This document shows, one piece after another, positions 46,960 through 59,503 of a stretch of DNA of 64,000 nt (its first letter is position 1; every line of letters begins with the position of its first letter). Location of the stretch: contig NZ_SWCI01000016.1 in NCBI RefSeq assembly GCF_005116715.1, positions 1 through 64,000 of the forward strand, in the 5' to 3' direction. Source of the stretch: Ferrimonas sediminicola (GTDB lineage: Bacteria > Pseudomonadota > Gammaproteobacteria > Enterobacterales > Shewanellaceae). Under the pieces are notes generated by a model. It searched no databases. It saw only the letters and a list, made by a program, of their open reading frames with translations, and was not told the origin of the DNA. Both the position numbers and the translations under genes were made by a program.

Positions 46960-47751
46960 ATGGCAAGAGTGATTGCGGTAGCCAACCAGAAAGGGGGCGT
47001 GGGAAAGACCACGACCTGTGTCAACCTGGCCGCCTCCCTGGCCGCCACCCGGCGCAAGGTGCTGGTGGTGGATCTCGATCCCCAGGGCAATGCCACCATG
47101 GGCAGTGGTGTCGACAAGTACGAGGTGGAGCATACTGCCTACGATCTGCTGGTGGAGGAGACCCCGGCGGAGCAGGTGATCGTCAGGGATACCAGCGGCA
47201 AATACGATCTGATTGCCGCCAATGGTGATGTCACCGCTGCGGAGATTAAGCTGATGGAGTTCTTTGCCCGGGAGGTGCGTCTTCGCAACGCCCTGGAAAG
47301 GGTGAAAGATCAGTATGATTTCATCTTTATCGATTGTCCGCCGTCGCTGAACATGCTGACAGTGAACGCCATGGGTGCCGCCGATTCGGTGCTGGTGCCC
47401 ATGCAGTGCGAATACTACGCCCTGGAGGGGTTGACTGCCCTCATCGACACCATCACCAAGCTGGCTGCAGTGGTCAATCCGGAACTGGCCATCGAGGGGA
47501 TTCTGCGCACCATGTACGATCCGCGCAACCGTCTGGCCAATGACGTGTCCGATCAGCTGAAACAGCATTTCGGCGACAAGGTGTACCGCACCGTGATTCC
47601 GCGCAACGTGCGCCTGGCGGAAGCTCCCAGTTTTGGAGCTCCCGCCATCTACTACGACAAGAGCAGTGCCGGCGCCAAGGCGTACCTGGCATTGGCCGGA
47701 GAGATGTTGCGCCGTGCTGAGCGTAATGAGCTGGCCACAGAAGAGGTTTAA
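46960..47751 (+). CDS. parA: Chromosome partitioning ATPase ParA
   Basis: The 263-aa protein is a deviant-Walker-A ATPase: KGGVGKTT at 11-18 in VANQKGGVGKTTTCVNLAA, with DLDPQGNATMGSG and IDCPPSLNMLTVNA following. There is no N-terminal HTH, so it is the chromosomal Soj type. With ParB and the nearby parS sites it segregates the origin region. It starts 17 bp after rsmG, the rsmG-parA-parB order seen in Pseudomonas, Vibrio and Shewanella, and absent from E. coli. Confidence 0.97.
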   Translation: MARVIAVANQKGGVGKTTTCVNLAASLAATRRKVLVVDLDPQGNATMGSGVDKYEVEHTAYDLLVEETPAEQVIVRDTSGKYDLIAANGDVTAAEIKLMEFFAREVRLRNALERVKDQYDFIFIDCPPSLNMLTVNAMGAADSVLVPMQCEYYALEGLTALIDTITKLAAVVNPELAIEGILRTMYDPRNRLANDVSDQLKQHFGDKVYRTVIPRNVRLAEAPSFGAPAIYYDKSSAGAKAYLALAGEMLRRAERNELATEEV

Positions 47752-47760
47752 GGGGAAAGC

Positions 47761-48669
47761 ATGTCAGCCAAGAAACGCGGATTAGGCAAGGGACTGGATG
47801 CCCTGCTGGGAACCAGCCAATCTGTGGTGGAGAAGCGGGAGCAGCAGATGCAGAGTGCCCCCCGCCCCGAACCGGTCACCGAAAAGCGGGATGGCGCCCT
47901 GGTGCATCTGCGACTGGAACTGTTGCAGAGAGGCATCTACCAGCCTCGTCGGGACATGTCCGAGGAGGCCCTGGAGGAGTTGGCGGAGTCTATCCGTCGC
48001 CAGGGGGTACTCCAGCCCGTGGTGGTGCGTCCCATCGATGGCGGCCAGTATGAGATTCTCGCTGGGGAGCGCCGTTGGCGTGCTTCCCAGATTGCCGGGC
48101 TGGACACCATTCCTTGCATCATCAAGCCGGTGGCGGATGAGGCGGCGGTGGCCATCGCCCTGATTGAGAACATTCAGCGTGAGAACCTCAACGCCATGGA
48201 GGAGGCGATCGCCCTGCAGCGCCTCGCCGATGAGTTCGATATGACCCACGCCGAGGTTGCCAAGGCGGTGGGTAAGTCCCGCACCACGGTGACCAACCTG
48301 CTGCGGCTGAACAACCTCAACGACGAGGTGAAGATTCTGCTGGAGCATGGCGACATCGAGATGGGCCATGCCCGAGCCCTGCTCAGCCTGGAGGGCGATG
48401 CTCAGACCCTGGCGGCCCGTGCTGTTGTGGCCAAGGGGATGACGGTTCGGGAAACCGAGAAACTGGTGAGCAAACAGCTGGAGCCCACACCGGTGAAACC
48501 GACCAAGGTGGTGGATCCCGACGTTAAGCGACTGCTCAATGACCTGACCGAGCGCCTGGGAGCCCAGGTGGCCATCCAACAGGGCAGCAAGGGCAAGGGA
48601 AAACTGGTGATCAGCTATGACAGTCTGGACCAGCTGGACGGGATCATAAGTCGCGTAATTGCAACCTAA
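47761..48669 (+). CDS. parB: Chromosome partitioning protein ParB
   Basis: The 302-aa CTP-dependent DNA clamp has the N-terminal ParB/Srx fold with GERRWRAS (102-109) and ENIQRENLNAMEEA (136-149), a central HTH (HAEVAKAVGKSRTTVTNLLRL) that reads parS, and a C-terminal dimerisation region. It begins with the KKRGLGKGLDALLG segment that contacts ParA. parS sites for it lie at 26.6, 32.87, 32.95, 35.6 and probably 59.25 kb. Confidence 0.98.
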   Translation: MSAKKRGLGKGLDALLGTSQSVVEKREQQMQSAPRPEPVTEKRDGALVHLRLELLQRGIYQPRRDMSEEALEELAESIRRQGVLQPVVVRPIDGGQYEILAGERRWRASQIAGLDTIPCIIKPVADEAAVAIALIENIQRENLNAMEEAIALQRLADEFDMTHAEVAKAVGKSRTTVTNLLRLNNLNDEVKILLEHGDIEMGHARALLSLEGDAQTLAARAVVAKGMTVRETEKLVSKQLEPTPVKPTKVVDPDVKRLLNDLTERLGAQVAIQQGSKGKGKLVISYDSLDQLDGIISRVIAT

Positions 48670-48673
48670 GAAC

Positions 48674-48699
48674 AAAAACCTCCCTCGGGAGGTTTTTTT
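48674..48699 (+). terminator. Terminator of parAB
   Basis: ACCTCCC and GGGAGGT arms with a TC centre, flanked by an A run and a T run, lie 5 bp past the parB stop. Apart from the atp promoter, 48700-49065 holds only AT-rich non-coding DNA. Confidence 0.9.
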
Positions 48700-48995
48700 C
48701 TGCTTGTGATCATATGCACAAACTAAATTTTTTTCGTACGGCAGGCATGGGCAAAAAATCGTTCGAATCACAGAATTTGTCATTTTTTATGCATGATAAA
48801 ACCGTTAATTTTGTACTTTTGAATTCAATAAACAGATTAATCTGGCCGCAGTGAGTGGCGATGAGAGTGGTTTTTGACGGGTTATAATCAGCTCTTGTTG
48901 ATCAATAACAAATATGGCTGACAACATGTGAGAAGCCCCGGGTTTTCAAGGTCTCACCATCCGTTCGGGATCACAGTTTTCCAACCTCCACTCGG

Positions 48996-49023
48996 TTGCA
49001 TCGGCAAGGCAAGTAGGTATACT
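48996..49023 (+). promoter_or_regulatory. Candidate atp operon promoter
   Basis: A -35 TTGCAT (48996-49001), a 16-nt spacer and a -10 TATACT (49018-49023) lie about 65 bp before atpI. A perfect TATAAT at about 48893 further upstream lacks a -35 and could be a second promoter. Confidence 0.45.
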
Positions 49024-49089
49024 TTCGCTTGCTTTTAGGCAGATTAAGGGTTTTCGGACCCTCTCTTGAAAGATTACGGAGTCAAGGCG

Positions 49090-49482
49090 TTGAAACGAGA
49101 CCCCAGGCGCAAAGGCCGGATAACCGCACTGCGGTTAGTGGCCGCTCAAGCAATAGTGGTTGCTCTGATCAGTACGCTTTGTTTCGTACTTTGGGGAGAG
49201 CAGCTGGCCCTGTCCGCCCTCATGGGTGGCAGTGTGGCGGTGATCCCCAACCTCGTTTTCGCAACTCTCACCTTCTCCCACCTGTGGGAAAAGGTAACCG
49301 GCAGCATGGTTAACGCCTTCTACCGGGGAGAAGCGATTAAGCTGATGCTGACCGTAACCCTGTTTGTGCTGGCATTTGCGGTAGTTAAATCTGACCCTAG
49401 GGCCGTGTTTGGCTGCTACATTTCCGCCCTCATGGTGTTATGGATGGCACCTTTGTTGTTTCAACGAAAACATTTGGGATGA
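49090..49482 (+). CDS. atpI: ATP synthase protein I
   Basis: AtpI is a small membrane protein that assists assembly of the c-ring. The sequence has four hydrophobic segments (LVAAQAIVVALISTLCFVL, LSALMGGSVAVIPNLVFATL, KLMLTVTLFVLAFAVV, YISALMVLWMAPLLF). No ATG is available; TTG 49090 (130 aa) has GGAG eight bases upstream and gives a family-like N-terminus, while TTG 49066 would add eight residues with a poorer ribosome site. It is the first gene of the atp operon. Confidence 0.88.
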   Translation: MKRDPRRKGRITALRLVAAQAIVVALISTLCFVLWGEQLALSALMGGSVAVIPNLVFATLTFSHLWEKVTGSMVNAFYRGEAIKLMLTVTLFVLAFAVVKSDPRAVFGCYISALMVLWMAPLLFQRKHLG

Positions 49483-50295
<813 letters not shown>

Positions 50296-50320
50296 TTTTT
50301 AAGACTAAGTAACAAATTAA

Positions 50321-50560
<240 letters not shown>

Positions 50561-50638
50561 GGCGACCCTTTAATCCAATGTCTATGTGTTCCGGATAGAC
50601 CGGAGCCGACTTTGAATGGGTTTTGAGGAGGAGCCGTT

Positions 50639-51109
50639 GTGAATCTCAACGCGACTTTTATCGGTCAGACCATCGCCTTTATTGTCTTCGTCTGGTTCTG
50701 CATGAAGTATGTGTGGCCACCTTTGATGGCTGCCATCGAAGAACGACAGAAGGCAATCGCGGATGGCCTGTCAAACGCTGACCGAGCTTCCAAGGATCTC
50801 GAGCTGGCACAGGCGAAAATCAGCGATCAGCTGAAAGACGCCAAACTGCAAGCCGGAGAGATCATTGAGCAGGCGAACAAGCGTAAAGCGCAAATTGTCG
50901 ACGAAGCTAAAGTTGAGGCGGAAGCCGAGCGTGCCAAGATCATCGCTCAGGGCCAGGCCGAAATCGAAGCCGAGCGTAACCGTGCCAAGGAAGCCCTGCG
51001 CAAGCAGGTTGCCGTTCTGGCCGTCGCCGGTGCTGAGAAGATTATTGAGCGTTCCATCGACGTTGACGCGCATAGCGACATCGTTGAGAAATTGGCTGCG
51101 GAGCTTTAA
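50639..51109 (+). CDS. atpF: ATP synthase Fo subunit b
   Basis: The 156-aa peripheral-stalk protein has one N-terminal membrane helix ([21 protein letters not shown]) and a long charged helix that dimerises. Translation starts at GTG 50639 after GAGGAGGAG; the following NLNAT is the typical family start. Length equals the E. coli subunit (156). Confidence 0.98.
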   Translation: MNLNATFIGQTIAFIVFVWFCMKYVWPPLMAAIEERQKAIADGLSNADRASKDLELAQAKISDQLKDAKLQAGEIIEQANKRKAQIVDEAKVEAEAERAKIIAQGQAEIEAERNRAKEALRKQVAVLAVAGAEKIIERSIDVDAHSDIVEKLAAEL

Positions 51110-51124
51110 CAGGGGAGAGGGCAT

Positions 51125-51658
51125 ATGTCTGAACTGACTACTGTTGCACGCCCCTATGCCAAAGCTGCCTTTGAGTTTGCAGCAGAGCATCAGGCTATCG
51201 ACAAGTGGCAAACCCAGCTGGATTTTGCTGCCGCGGTAGCTGATAACGATGCGATTGCTGAGCTGTTGCATGGCGCCATTGCCGTTGAGCAACTCGCGGA
51301 GATCTTTATCAAGGTCTGTGACGAGAACCTCGACGAGTTTGGCCAGAACCTGGTGAAGGTGATGGCGGAAAATGGTCGTCTGGCTGTACTGCCTCAGGTT
51401 GCCACTCTGTTTAAGCAGATGGCCGATGAGCGGGCAAGCCTGGTGGAGGCCGATGTGGTTTCCGCAACAGAACTTAGTGACGAACAGAAGCAGAAGATTG
51501 CCGAGTCTCTGGAGAAACGTCTGGAGCGCAAGGTAAAGCTGAACTGCACTGTTGATCCGCAGCTAATTGCCGGTGTTGTAATCAACGCTGGTGACTTGGT
51601 CATTGATGGCTCGGTTCGCGGTAAGTTAAACCGCATGGCCGATACGCTGCAATCCTAA
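51125..51658 (+). CDS. atpH: ATP synthase F1 subunit delta
   Basis: The 177-aa subunit links the b dimer to the top of the alpha-beta hexamer. It shows the family pattern: [13 protein letters not shown] at the N-terminus and a C-terminal [25 protein letters not shown]. Length equals E. coli delta (177). It follows atpF by 15 bp. Confidence 0.98.
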   Translation: MSELTTVARPYAKAAFEFAAEHQAIDKWQTQLDFAAAVADNDAIAELLHGAIAVEQLAEIFIKVCDENLDEFGQNLVKVMAENGRLAVLPQVATLFKQMADERASLVEADVVSATELSDEQKQKIAESLEKRLERKVKLNCTVDPQLIAGVVINAGDLVIDGSVRGKLNRMADTLQS

Positions 51659-51671
51659 CGGGGATTTAAGC

Positions 51672-53213
51672 ATGCAACTGAATTCAACCGAAATCAGTGA
51701 ACTGATCAAACAGAGAATTGAGAAGTTCAATGTTGTCAACGAAGCTCGCAACGAAGGTACCATCGTATCTGTAAGCGACGGTATTATCCGCATCCACGGC
51801 CTGGCCGACGTGATGCAGGGTGAGATGATCGAGCTTCCTGGCAACCGTTACGCAATCGCACTGAACCTGGAGCGTGACTCCGTGGGTGCGGTAGTAATGG
51901 GTCCTTACGCCGATCTGGCTGAGGGCGTAAAAGTTAAGTCCACTGGCCGTATTCTTGAAGTGCCAGTTGGCCGCGGTCTGCTGGGCCGTGTGGTAAACAC
52001 CCTGGGTGAGCCCATCGACGGTAAAGGTCCTGTTGAGGCCGAAGGCTACGGCCCCGTTGAAGTGATTGCTCCCGGTGTTATTGACCGTCAGTCTGTATCT
52101 CAGCCTGTACAAACCGGTTATAAGTCCGTTGACTCCATGATCCCAATCGGTCGTGGCCAGCGTGAGCTGATCATCGGTGACCGTCAGACTGGTAAGACTG
52201 CGATGGCCGTTGACGCCATCATCAATCAGAAAGACTCCGGCATTAAGTGTGTCTACGTTGCGATTGGTCAGAAGGCCTCCACCATCGCCAACGTGGTGCG
52301 CAAGCTGGAAGAGCACGATGCCCTGAAGAACACCATCGTAGTGGTTGCCTCCGCTTCTGAAGCGGCTGCTCTGCAGTACCTGGCCCCCTACTCCGGTTGT
52401 ACCATGGGTGAGTTCTTCCGTGACCGTGGTGAAGATGCTCTGATCATCTACGATGACCTGTCCAAGCAGGCCGTCGCCTACCGTCAGATCTCCCTGCTGC
52501 TGCGTCGTCCCCCAGGCCGTGAAGCCTTCCCCGGTGACGTATTCTACCTCCACAGCCGTCTGCTGGAGCGTGCAGCCCGGGTAAACGCCAACTACGTTGA
52601 GCGTTTCACCAACGGTGAAGTGAAAGGACAGACCGGCTCTCTGACCGCTCTGCCAATCATTGAAACTCAGGCTGGTGACGTATCTGCGTTCGTACCTACC
52701 AACGTGATCTCCATTACCGATGGTCAGATCTTCCTGGAAACCGACCTGTTTAACGCCGGCCTGCGTCCTGCGGTAAACCCCGGTATCTCCGTATCCCGTG
52801 TAGGTGGTTCCGCGCAGACCAAGATCATCAAGAAGTTGTCCGGTGGTATCCGTACCGCACTGGCACAGTATCGCGAACTGGCGGCCTTTGCTCAGTTCTC
52901 ATCTGACCTGGATGACGCCACCCGTGCCCAGCTGGAGCATGGTGAGCGCGTTACCGAGCTGATGAAGCAGAAGCAGTATGCGCCTCTGAGCGTGGCTGAC
53001 CAGGCCGTTGTCATCTTCTCTGCAGAGAAAGGCTTCCTGTCTTCCGTACCAGTTAACAAGATTGGTGACTTCGAAGCGGCTCTGCTCTCCTACGTGAACG
53101 CCGAACATGCCGACCTGCTGAAGCTGATCAACGAGACCGGAGACTACAACTCCGATATCGAGTCTCAGCTGCAAGCTGCTCTGGACAAGTTCGTAGCGAC
53201 TCAAACCTGGTAA
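51672..53213 (+). CDS. atpA: ATP synthase F1 subunit alpha
   Basis: The 513-aa non-catalytic nucleotide-binding subunit has the P-loop GDRQTGKT (169-176), the ATP synthase alpha/beta signature [17 protein letters not shown] and the [15 protein letters not shown] barrel segment. Length equals E. coli alpha (513). It starts 13 bp after atpH. Confidence 0.99.
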   Translation: MQLNSTEISELIKQRIEKFNVVNEARNEGTIVSVSDGIIRIHGLADVMQGEMIELPGNRYAIALNLERDSVGAVVMGPYADLAEGVKVKSTGRILEVPVGRGLLGRVVNTLGEPIDGKGPVEAEGYGPVEVIAPGVIDRQSVSQPVQTGYKSVDSMIPIGRGQRELIIGDRQTGKTAMAVDAIINQKDSGIKCVYVAIGQKASTIANVVRKLEEHDALKNTIVVVASASEAAALQYLAPYSGCTMGEFFRDRGEDALIIYDDLSKQAVAYRQISLLLRRPPGREAFPGDVFYLHSRLLERAARVNANYVERFTNGEVKGQTGSLTALPIIETQAGDVSAFVPTNVISITDGQIFLETDLFNAGLRPAVNPGISVSRVGGSAQTKIIKKLSGGIRTALAQYRELAAFAQFSSDLDDATRAQLEHGERVTELMKQKQYAPLSVADQAVVIFSAEKGFLSSVPVNKIGDFEAALLSYVNAEHADLLKLINETGDYNSDIESQLQAALDKFVATQTW

Positions 53214-53229
53214 CAGGGGGAGATAGAAG

Positions 53230-54090
53230 ATGGCCGGCGCTAAAGAGATCCGTACCAAGATCGCGAGTGTGAAAAACACTCAGAAGATCACTTCTGCCAT
53301 GGAGATGGTGGCTGCTTCGAAAATGCGTAAAGCGCAGGATCGCATGCACGCCAGCCGTCCCTACGCAGAGAATATGCGAAAGGTGATTGGTCACGTAGCG
53401 CAGGGCTCTCTGGAATATAAGCATCCCTACCTGGAAGAGCGTGAGGTGAAGAACGTCGGTTTTATCGTCGTTTCCACCGATCGTGGACTGTGTGGCGGCT
53501 TGAACATCAATATGTTCAAGCAGGTGGTGAAAGCCGCGACCGAATGGACCCAGAAAGGCGCGAAAGTGTCCTATGCGGCCATCGGTTCCAAGGGCGCAGG
53601 TTTCTTCCAGAGCTTTGGTGGTGACGTTGCTGCACAGGCCACTGGCCTGGGCGACACCCCCAGCCTCACCGACCTGATTGGGTCCGTGAAGGTCATGCTG
53701 GATGCCTACAACGAGGGCAAGCTGGACCGCCTGTACGTGGTGTACAACAAGTTTGTGAACACCATGAAGCAGGATCCGGTGATCGATCAGCTTCTGCCGT
53801 TGCCAAAAGATGACACCCAGAAACGAGCTCACGCTTGGGACTATATCTATGAGCCCGATCCGAAAGCTCTGCTGGATAAGCTGCTGGTTCGCTACGTCGA
53901 ATCTCAGGTTTATCAGGGTGTAGTTGAAAATGCCGCGTCTGAACAGGCTGCCCGTATGGTTGCAATGAAGTCCGCAACCGACAACGCAGGCAACCTGATT
54001 GACGATCTGCAACTGGTGTACAACAAAGCCCGTCAGGCTGCGATTACGCAGGAACTGTCGGAGATTTGTGCCGGTGCAGCGGCGGTGTAA
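53230..54090 (+). CDS. atpG: ATP synthase F1 subunit gamma
   Basis: The 286-aa central rotor shaft starts [32 protein letters not shown], includes the [11 protein letters not shown] motif and ends with the conserved helical [38 protein letters not shown]. It lies between atpA and atpD in the standard order. Confidence 0.99.
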   Translation: MAGAKEIRTKIASVKNTQKITSAMEMVAASKMRKAQDRMHASRPYAENMRKVIGHVAQGSLEYKHPYLEEREVKNVGFIVVSTDRGLCGGLNINMFKQVVKAATEWTQKGAKVSYAAIGSKGAGFFQSFGGDVAAQATGLGDTPSLTDLIGSVKVMLDAYNEGKLDRLYVVYNKFVNTMKQDPVIDQLLPLPKDDTQKRAHAWDYIYEPDPKALLDKLLVRYVESQVYQGVVENAASEQAARMVAMKSATDNAGNLIDDLQLVYNKARQAAITQELSEICAGAAAV

Positions 54091-55527
<1,437 letters not shown>

Positions 55528-55548
55528 TCCGGTTGCGGAGAGGATGAG

Positions 55549-55977
55549 ATGGCAGCTATGACACTTCATTTGGATGTAGTCAGTGCGGAAGAAAGCATTT
55601 TCTCTGGCCGCGTTCAGTACCTGCAAGTCACAGGTGTTGAGGGCGAGCTGGGGATCATGCATGGCCACACTCCATTGCTCACCGCCATTAAGCCCGGTAT
55701 GGTTCGCATCAGAAAGCAAGACGACAGTGAAGAGGTAATCTACCTGTCAGGTGGCATTCTCGAGGTTCAACCCGATAATGTCAGCGTGCTGGCTGATGTG
55801 GCCATTCGTGCTGAAGATATTGACGTCGAAGCTGCGGAAGCAGCCAAGCGTTCCGCCGAAGAGCATATGGCGAAAGCCTCTGCTGACCTCGATTACGAGG
55901 CCGCGGTTATCGAGCTGGCGAAAGCGATGGCACAACTCCGAGTTGTTGAGACCATCCGCAAGAGCCTGGGCAAATAG
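55549..55977 (+). CDS. atpC: ATP synthase F1 subunit epsilon
   Basis: The 142-aa subunit has an N-terminal beta sandwich ([36 protein letters not shown]) and a C-terminal helical hairpin that can inhibit ATP hydrolysis. GAGAGG precedes the start. It closes the atp operon, 10 bp before the start of its terminator region. Confidence 0.98.
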   Translation: MAAMTLHLDVVSAEESIFSGRVQYLQVTGVEGELGIMHGHTPLLTAIKPGMVRIRKQDDSEEVIYLSGGILEVQPDNVSVLADVAIRAEDIDVEAAEAAKRSAEEHMAKASADLDYEAAVIELAKAMAQLRVVETIRKSLGK

Positions 55978-55993
55978 GTCCGGCCTCGCTATG

Positions 55994-56022
55994 AAAAAGG
56001 GCGCCCATTGGGCGCCCTTTTT
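55994..56022. terminator. Bidirectional terminator after atpC
   Basis: AAAAAGGGCGCCC and GGGCGCCCTTTTT arms around ATT give T runs in both directions, serving atpC and the convergent EamA-family gene. Confidence 0.92.
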
Positions 56023-56065
56023 ATATCTATTTTCGGTAAGCCTGCCTCGACGACACCTCCATTCC

Positions 56066-56953
56066 TCAATGGCGACGGTCCAGTTGCAGCAGCATCAACA
56101 GGCTGATGATGATCAGCAGCACCGCCGGAAGCACCCAGGGGCTGGGCCAAGGCTTGCCCTGAAGGACGTTGATCAGCAGCACCAGGGCCGGACTCAGAAG
56201 GGCATAGGCGTTGGCGGAGCTGCCGCCCACCACCAGGCTGGCGGACTGGAACAGGAAGAAGGTGAGCATGGTGGTGGCCGTGGCCAACCACAGGATCGCC
56301 CCACCCTGGATCAGGGTCGGCCACACCCATTGGGGCTGCATCAGCAGCAGCGCCAGGGTCAGCCAGACGGTGCCGGTGATCAGTGACCAGCCGGTGACCG
56401 TCAGCATGGGTTCACCCCGGTGCAGGGTTTTGAGCAGCAGCGGATAACCTCCCATCAGCAGGCAACCGATGACATAGAGGCTGTTGCCTATCGGCCAGCC
56501 GCCCTGGGTCAGCACCGCCAGCTCCCCTTCGGTCAACACCCACAGGGCGGCGGCCACCCCCAGTCCCAGGGCCAGCACTCGAACCGGGTGGGGCGCCTGC
56601 CTGGTCACCAGCCATCCCATCAGGCAACTGAGCAGGGGGACCAGGGTAGTGAGGCTGCCCATGGCCAGGGCGGAGGCGGTTTCGCCGGCGAAAAACATCA
56701 GCAGGAAGAAGCCGGTCATCGGCAGGCTGATCAGGGCGAAACGCCCCACCGCCCGCCAGCCGGGCCAGTTCAGCTGACGATAGCGGGCCAGCAGCAGGAT
56801 GAAACCCAGGGAGGCGATGGCGAAGCGGCCCCAGGTGGTCCACAGGGGGGAGAATCCCGGCCCCATAAAGGCAGCGATGGGAAATGAGGTGCTGATCAGC
56901 ACCGCGTAGAGCAGCAGGCCCAGGTGGGCCCGGACGACGGGGTGTTGCGGCAT
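56066..56953 (-). CDS. EamA/DMT-family transporter
   Basis: This 295-aa protein has ten predicted membrane helices in two EamA halves (about 10-135 and 150-290), typical of the drug/metabolite transporter superfamily. No residue defines a substrate; members export amino acids, nucleotide or other small metabolites. I chose ATG 56953; a TTG 21 bp further upstream is a weaker alternative. It is a single gene between the atp operon and glmU, reading against both. Confidence 0.87.
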   Translation of the reverse strand: MPQHPVVRAHLGLLLYAVLISTSFPIAAFMGPGFSPLWTTWGRFAIASLGFILLLARYRQLNWPGWRAVGRFALISLPMTGFFLLMFFAGETASALAMGSLTTLVPLLSCLMGWLVTRQAPHPVRVLALGLGVAAALWVLTEGELAVLTQGGWPIGNSLYVIGCLLMGGYPLLLKTLHRGEPMLTVTGWSLITGTVWLTLALLLMQPQWVWPTLIQGGAILWLATATTMLTFFLFQSASLVVGGSSANAYALLSPALVLLINVLQGKPWPSPWVLPAVLLIIISLLMLLQLDRRH

Positions 56954-57197
56954 TGGGAAATCCGGTGGTGACAAGGAAACGGCGGAGCCGCGATGACTCC
57001 TTCGTTGTTATAGCATCTTTTGGTGGATCGCCTCGATTCGGTGTTGCAGAAATGGCTGAAACAGCACGATAAGTGCCCTGTTGGCGCTGCCTGTGGCTGA
57101 GGTGGCTGAATCACCGCTTTTCTGTGGCCGTCCGTTGCCGGCCGTCCCTCCTATCCGGCCTCCCGCCGGTGGAGCTGATTTTCCCGTGATGAGTGGG

Positions 57198-57203
57198 TAT
57201 ACT
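57198..57203 (+). promoter_or_regulatory. Candidate glmU -10 element
   Basis: TATACT lies 35 bp before glmU, with a weak CTGATT at -35 (57175-57180, 17-nt spacer). The context GGTATACTTT is the same as in the candidate atp promoter. The remainder of 56954-57170 shows no gene or site I recognise. Confidence 0.4.
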
Positions 57204-57238
57204 TTGGCGCCTTAACGACCAATCTTGAACGGAACACC

Positions 57239-58600
57239 ATGACTCTGGAAATCGTCATCCTTGCGGCGGGCAAGGGAACCCGCATGCGCTCCTCTCTGCC
57301 CAAGGTGCTGCACGGCATCGCAGGCAAGCCCATGGTTCAGCATGTCATCGATGCCGCGGCGGCCCTGTCACCGGTAGCCACCCACCTGGTGTATGGCCAC
57401 GGTGGTGAACAGCTGCAATCGGCGTTGTCCCACAACGAGGTGAACTGGGTGCTGCAGGCGGACCAGCTGGGCACCGGCCATGCGGTGGACCAGGCTTCCG
57501 GCGACTGGAGTGATGACAGCAGGGTGCTGGTGCTCTACGGTGATGTGCCGCTGATCCGCACCGAGACCCTGGAGCGACTGCTGGCGGTACAGCCGCACAA
57601 CGGCATCGGCCTGCTCACCGTCAACCTGGACGATCCCAGTGGTTATGGCCGCATCGTCCGTAACAACGGCAAGGTGACTGCCATCGTCGAGCATAAGGAC
57701 GCCTCCGCGGCGCAGCTGGCCATCGATGAGGTCAACACCGGTATCCTGGTGGCACCCGGTGGCGCCTTGAAGCGCTGGTTGTCCAGCCTCTCCAACGACA
57801 ATGCCCAGGGGGAGTACTACCTGACCGACGTCATCGCTATGGCGGCCGCCGAGGGAGGCGTGGAGACCGCCCAGCCCGAGACCGCCATCGAGGTCGAGGG
57901 GGCCAACAACAGGGTGCAGCTGGCGACCCTGGAGCGTGCCTTCCAGGCCCGGGCCGCCGAGGAGGCGATGCTCGCCGGTGCCACCCTGGCCGATCCCGCG
58001 CGTTTCGATGTGCGCGGCCAGTTGACCTTGGGGCAGGACGTATTCATCGATGTCAACGTGGTGATCGAAGGCAGGGTGGAGATCGGCAGCAAGGTCACCA
58101 TTGGTGCCGGTTGTGTGCTGAAGGATTGCCGCATCGGTGATGGAGCGGTGCTGAAGCCCTACACCCTGGTTGAGGAGGCGACCATCGGTGAGATCTGCAC
58201 CGCCGGCCCCTTCGCCCGACTGCGCCCCGGTGCCGAACTGGTGCACGACAGCCACATCGGCAACTTTGTCGAGATGAAGAAGGCGAGCCTGGGGCGGGGC
58301 TCCAAGGCCAACCACCTGGCCTACATCGGCGACGCTAAAGTCGGGGAGAAGGTGAACATTGGCGCTGGCACCATCACCTGCAACTATGACGGCGCCAACA
58401 AGCACCTGACGGTGATCGAGGACAACGCCTTCATCGGTTCCGACACTCAGTTGGTGGCTCCGGTGACCGTGGGCAAGGGTGCGACCGTAGCCGCCGGCTC
58501 CACCGTCACCAAGGATGTGGGCGAGGGCGAGCTGGTGCTGACCCGCATCAAGCAGCGTCACATCGGCAACTGGCAGAGGCCGGTGAAGAAGCCCAAGTAG
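57239..58600 (+). CDS. glmU: Bifunctional UDP-GlcNAc pyrophosphorylase/GlcN-1-P acetyltransferase
   Basis: GlmU acetylates glucosamine-1-phosphate and couples it to UTP, giving UDP-GlcNAc for peptidoglycan and LPS. The 453-aa protein has the nucleotidyltransferase signature [24 protein letters not shown] (8-31) and a C-terminal left-handed beta-helix of hexapeptide repeats with [24 protein letters not shown] and [19 protein letters not shown]. Length is near E. coli GlmU (456). GlmS, which makes the pathway's GlcN-6-P, is two genes downstream. Confidence 0.98.
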   Translation: MTLEIVILAAGKGTRMRSSLPKVLHGIAGKPMVQHVIDAAAALSPVATHLVYGHGGEQLQSALSHNEVNWVLQADQLGTGHAVDQASGDWSDDSRVLVLYGDVPLIRTETLERLLAVQPHNGIGLLTVNLDDPSGYGRIVRNNGKVTAIVEHKDASAAQLAIDEVNTGILVAPGGALKRWLSSLSNDNAQGEYYLTDVIAMAAAEGGVETAQPETAIEVEGANNRVQLATLERAFQARAAEEAMLAGATLADPARFDVRGQLTLGQDVFIDVNVVIEGRVEIGSKVTIGAGCVLKDCRIGDGAVLKPYTLVEEATIGEICTAGPFARLRPGAELVHDSHIGNFVEMKKASLGRGSKANHLAYIGDAKVGEKVNIGAGTITCNYDGANKHLTVIEDNAFIGSDTQLVAPVTVGKGATVAAGSTVTKDVGEGELVLTRIKQRHIGNWQRPVKKPK

Positions 58601-58614
58601 GCGCTCATCAGGTT

Positions 58615-58643
58615 AAAAAAGCGGCCACCCGGGCCGCTTTTTT
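58615..58643 (+). terminator. Terminator of glmU
   Basis: AAAAAAGCGGCC and GGCCGCTTTTTT arms around ACCCG form a strong, potentially bidirectional hairpin. Confidence 0.9.
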
Positions 58644-58716
58644 AATGGGCTCTATTGTGCACAATCCGTAACCTAATTTATACTTCGAAGCTTTCGTTGC
58701 GAAACTTAAGGCCGTC

Positions 58717-59490
58717 ATGTCGAAACGTAATACCCAACAGCGGCGCCACACCATCATCACCCTGCTCAATGAGCTGGGGGAGGTCAGTGTGGAGAACCTG
58801 GCGCGGGAGTTTCAGACCTCTGAAGTGACCATCCGCAAGGACTTGGCGACCCTGGAGGCCAGCGGTCTGCTGCTGAGGCGGTACGGAGGTGCGGTACCCG
58901 TGCCCCAGGAGATCGTCAGTGACGATCCCGCCCATAAGGTTTCTAAACGAAAGCGGGCCATTGGCCGGGCGGCCGCGGCCCTAATCGGGGATCATCAGCG
59001 CATCATCATCGATTCCGGCCGCACCACCGCCGCCATGATCCCGCAGTTGGGAAGCAAGCGTGGCCTGGTGGTGATGACCAACTCCCTCAACGGCGCCAAC
59101 GCCATCCGCGAGTTGGAGAATGAGCCCACCCTGCTGATGACAGGCGGCACCTGGGATCCCCACTCCGAGTCCTTCCAGGGACAGGTGGCGGAACAGGTGT
59201 TGCGCTCCTACGATTTCGACCAGCTGTTCATCGGCGCCGATGGCATCGATGTTTCACGTGGAACGACCACCTTCAATGAGCTGATCGGCCTCTCCAAGGT
59301 GATGGCGGAGGTCGCCCGTGAGGTGGTGGTGATGGTGGAATCCAACAAGGTGGGACGTAAGATCCCCAACCTGGAACTGCCCTGGGAGAAGATCGGCGTA
59401 CTGATTACCGATGATGGGCTGTCCGGTGAGGCGACGGCTCAGATAGAGATTCATGGGGTCCGAGTAATCCGGGCTTCCAGCCAAAGTTAA
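58717..59490 (+). CDS. DeoR/GlpR-family transcriptional regulator (probable glm/amino-sugar regulator)
   Basis: The 257-aa protein has an N-terminal DeoR winged helix ([53 protein letters not shown], about 7-58) and the sugar-phosphate sensor domain with [28 protein letters not shown] and FIGADGID. Position between glmU and glmS suggests control of amino-sugar synthesis by a phosphosugar such as GlcN-6-P; that is inference. AAGG precedes the start. It is 13 bp from glmS and co-transcribed with it. A parS-like sequence lies inside it. Confidence 0.88.
   Translation: MSKRNTQQRRHTIITLLNELGEVSVENLAREFQTSEVTIRKDLATLEASGLLLRRYGGAVPVPQEIVSDDPAHKVSKRKRAIGRAAAALIGDHQRIIIDSGRTTAAMIPQLGSKRGLVVMTNSLNGANAIRELENEPTLLMTGGTWDPHSESFQGQVAEQVLRSYDFDQLFIGADGIDVSRGTTTFNELIGLSKVMAEVAREVVVMVESNKVGRKIPNLELPWEKIGVLITDDGLSGEATAQIEIHGVRVIRASSQS
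59250..59265. promoter_or_regulatory. parS-like site 5 (inside DeoR-family gene)
   Basis: TGTTTCACGTGGAACG combines a B. subtilis-type left half (TGTTTCAC) with the local right half (GTGGAAC). It keeps the central CACGTG but is not a full palindrome. It is the only candidate to the right of oriC, 15 kb away. Confidence 0.55.
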
Positions 59491-59503
59491 TGGAGAAACG
59501 ATT

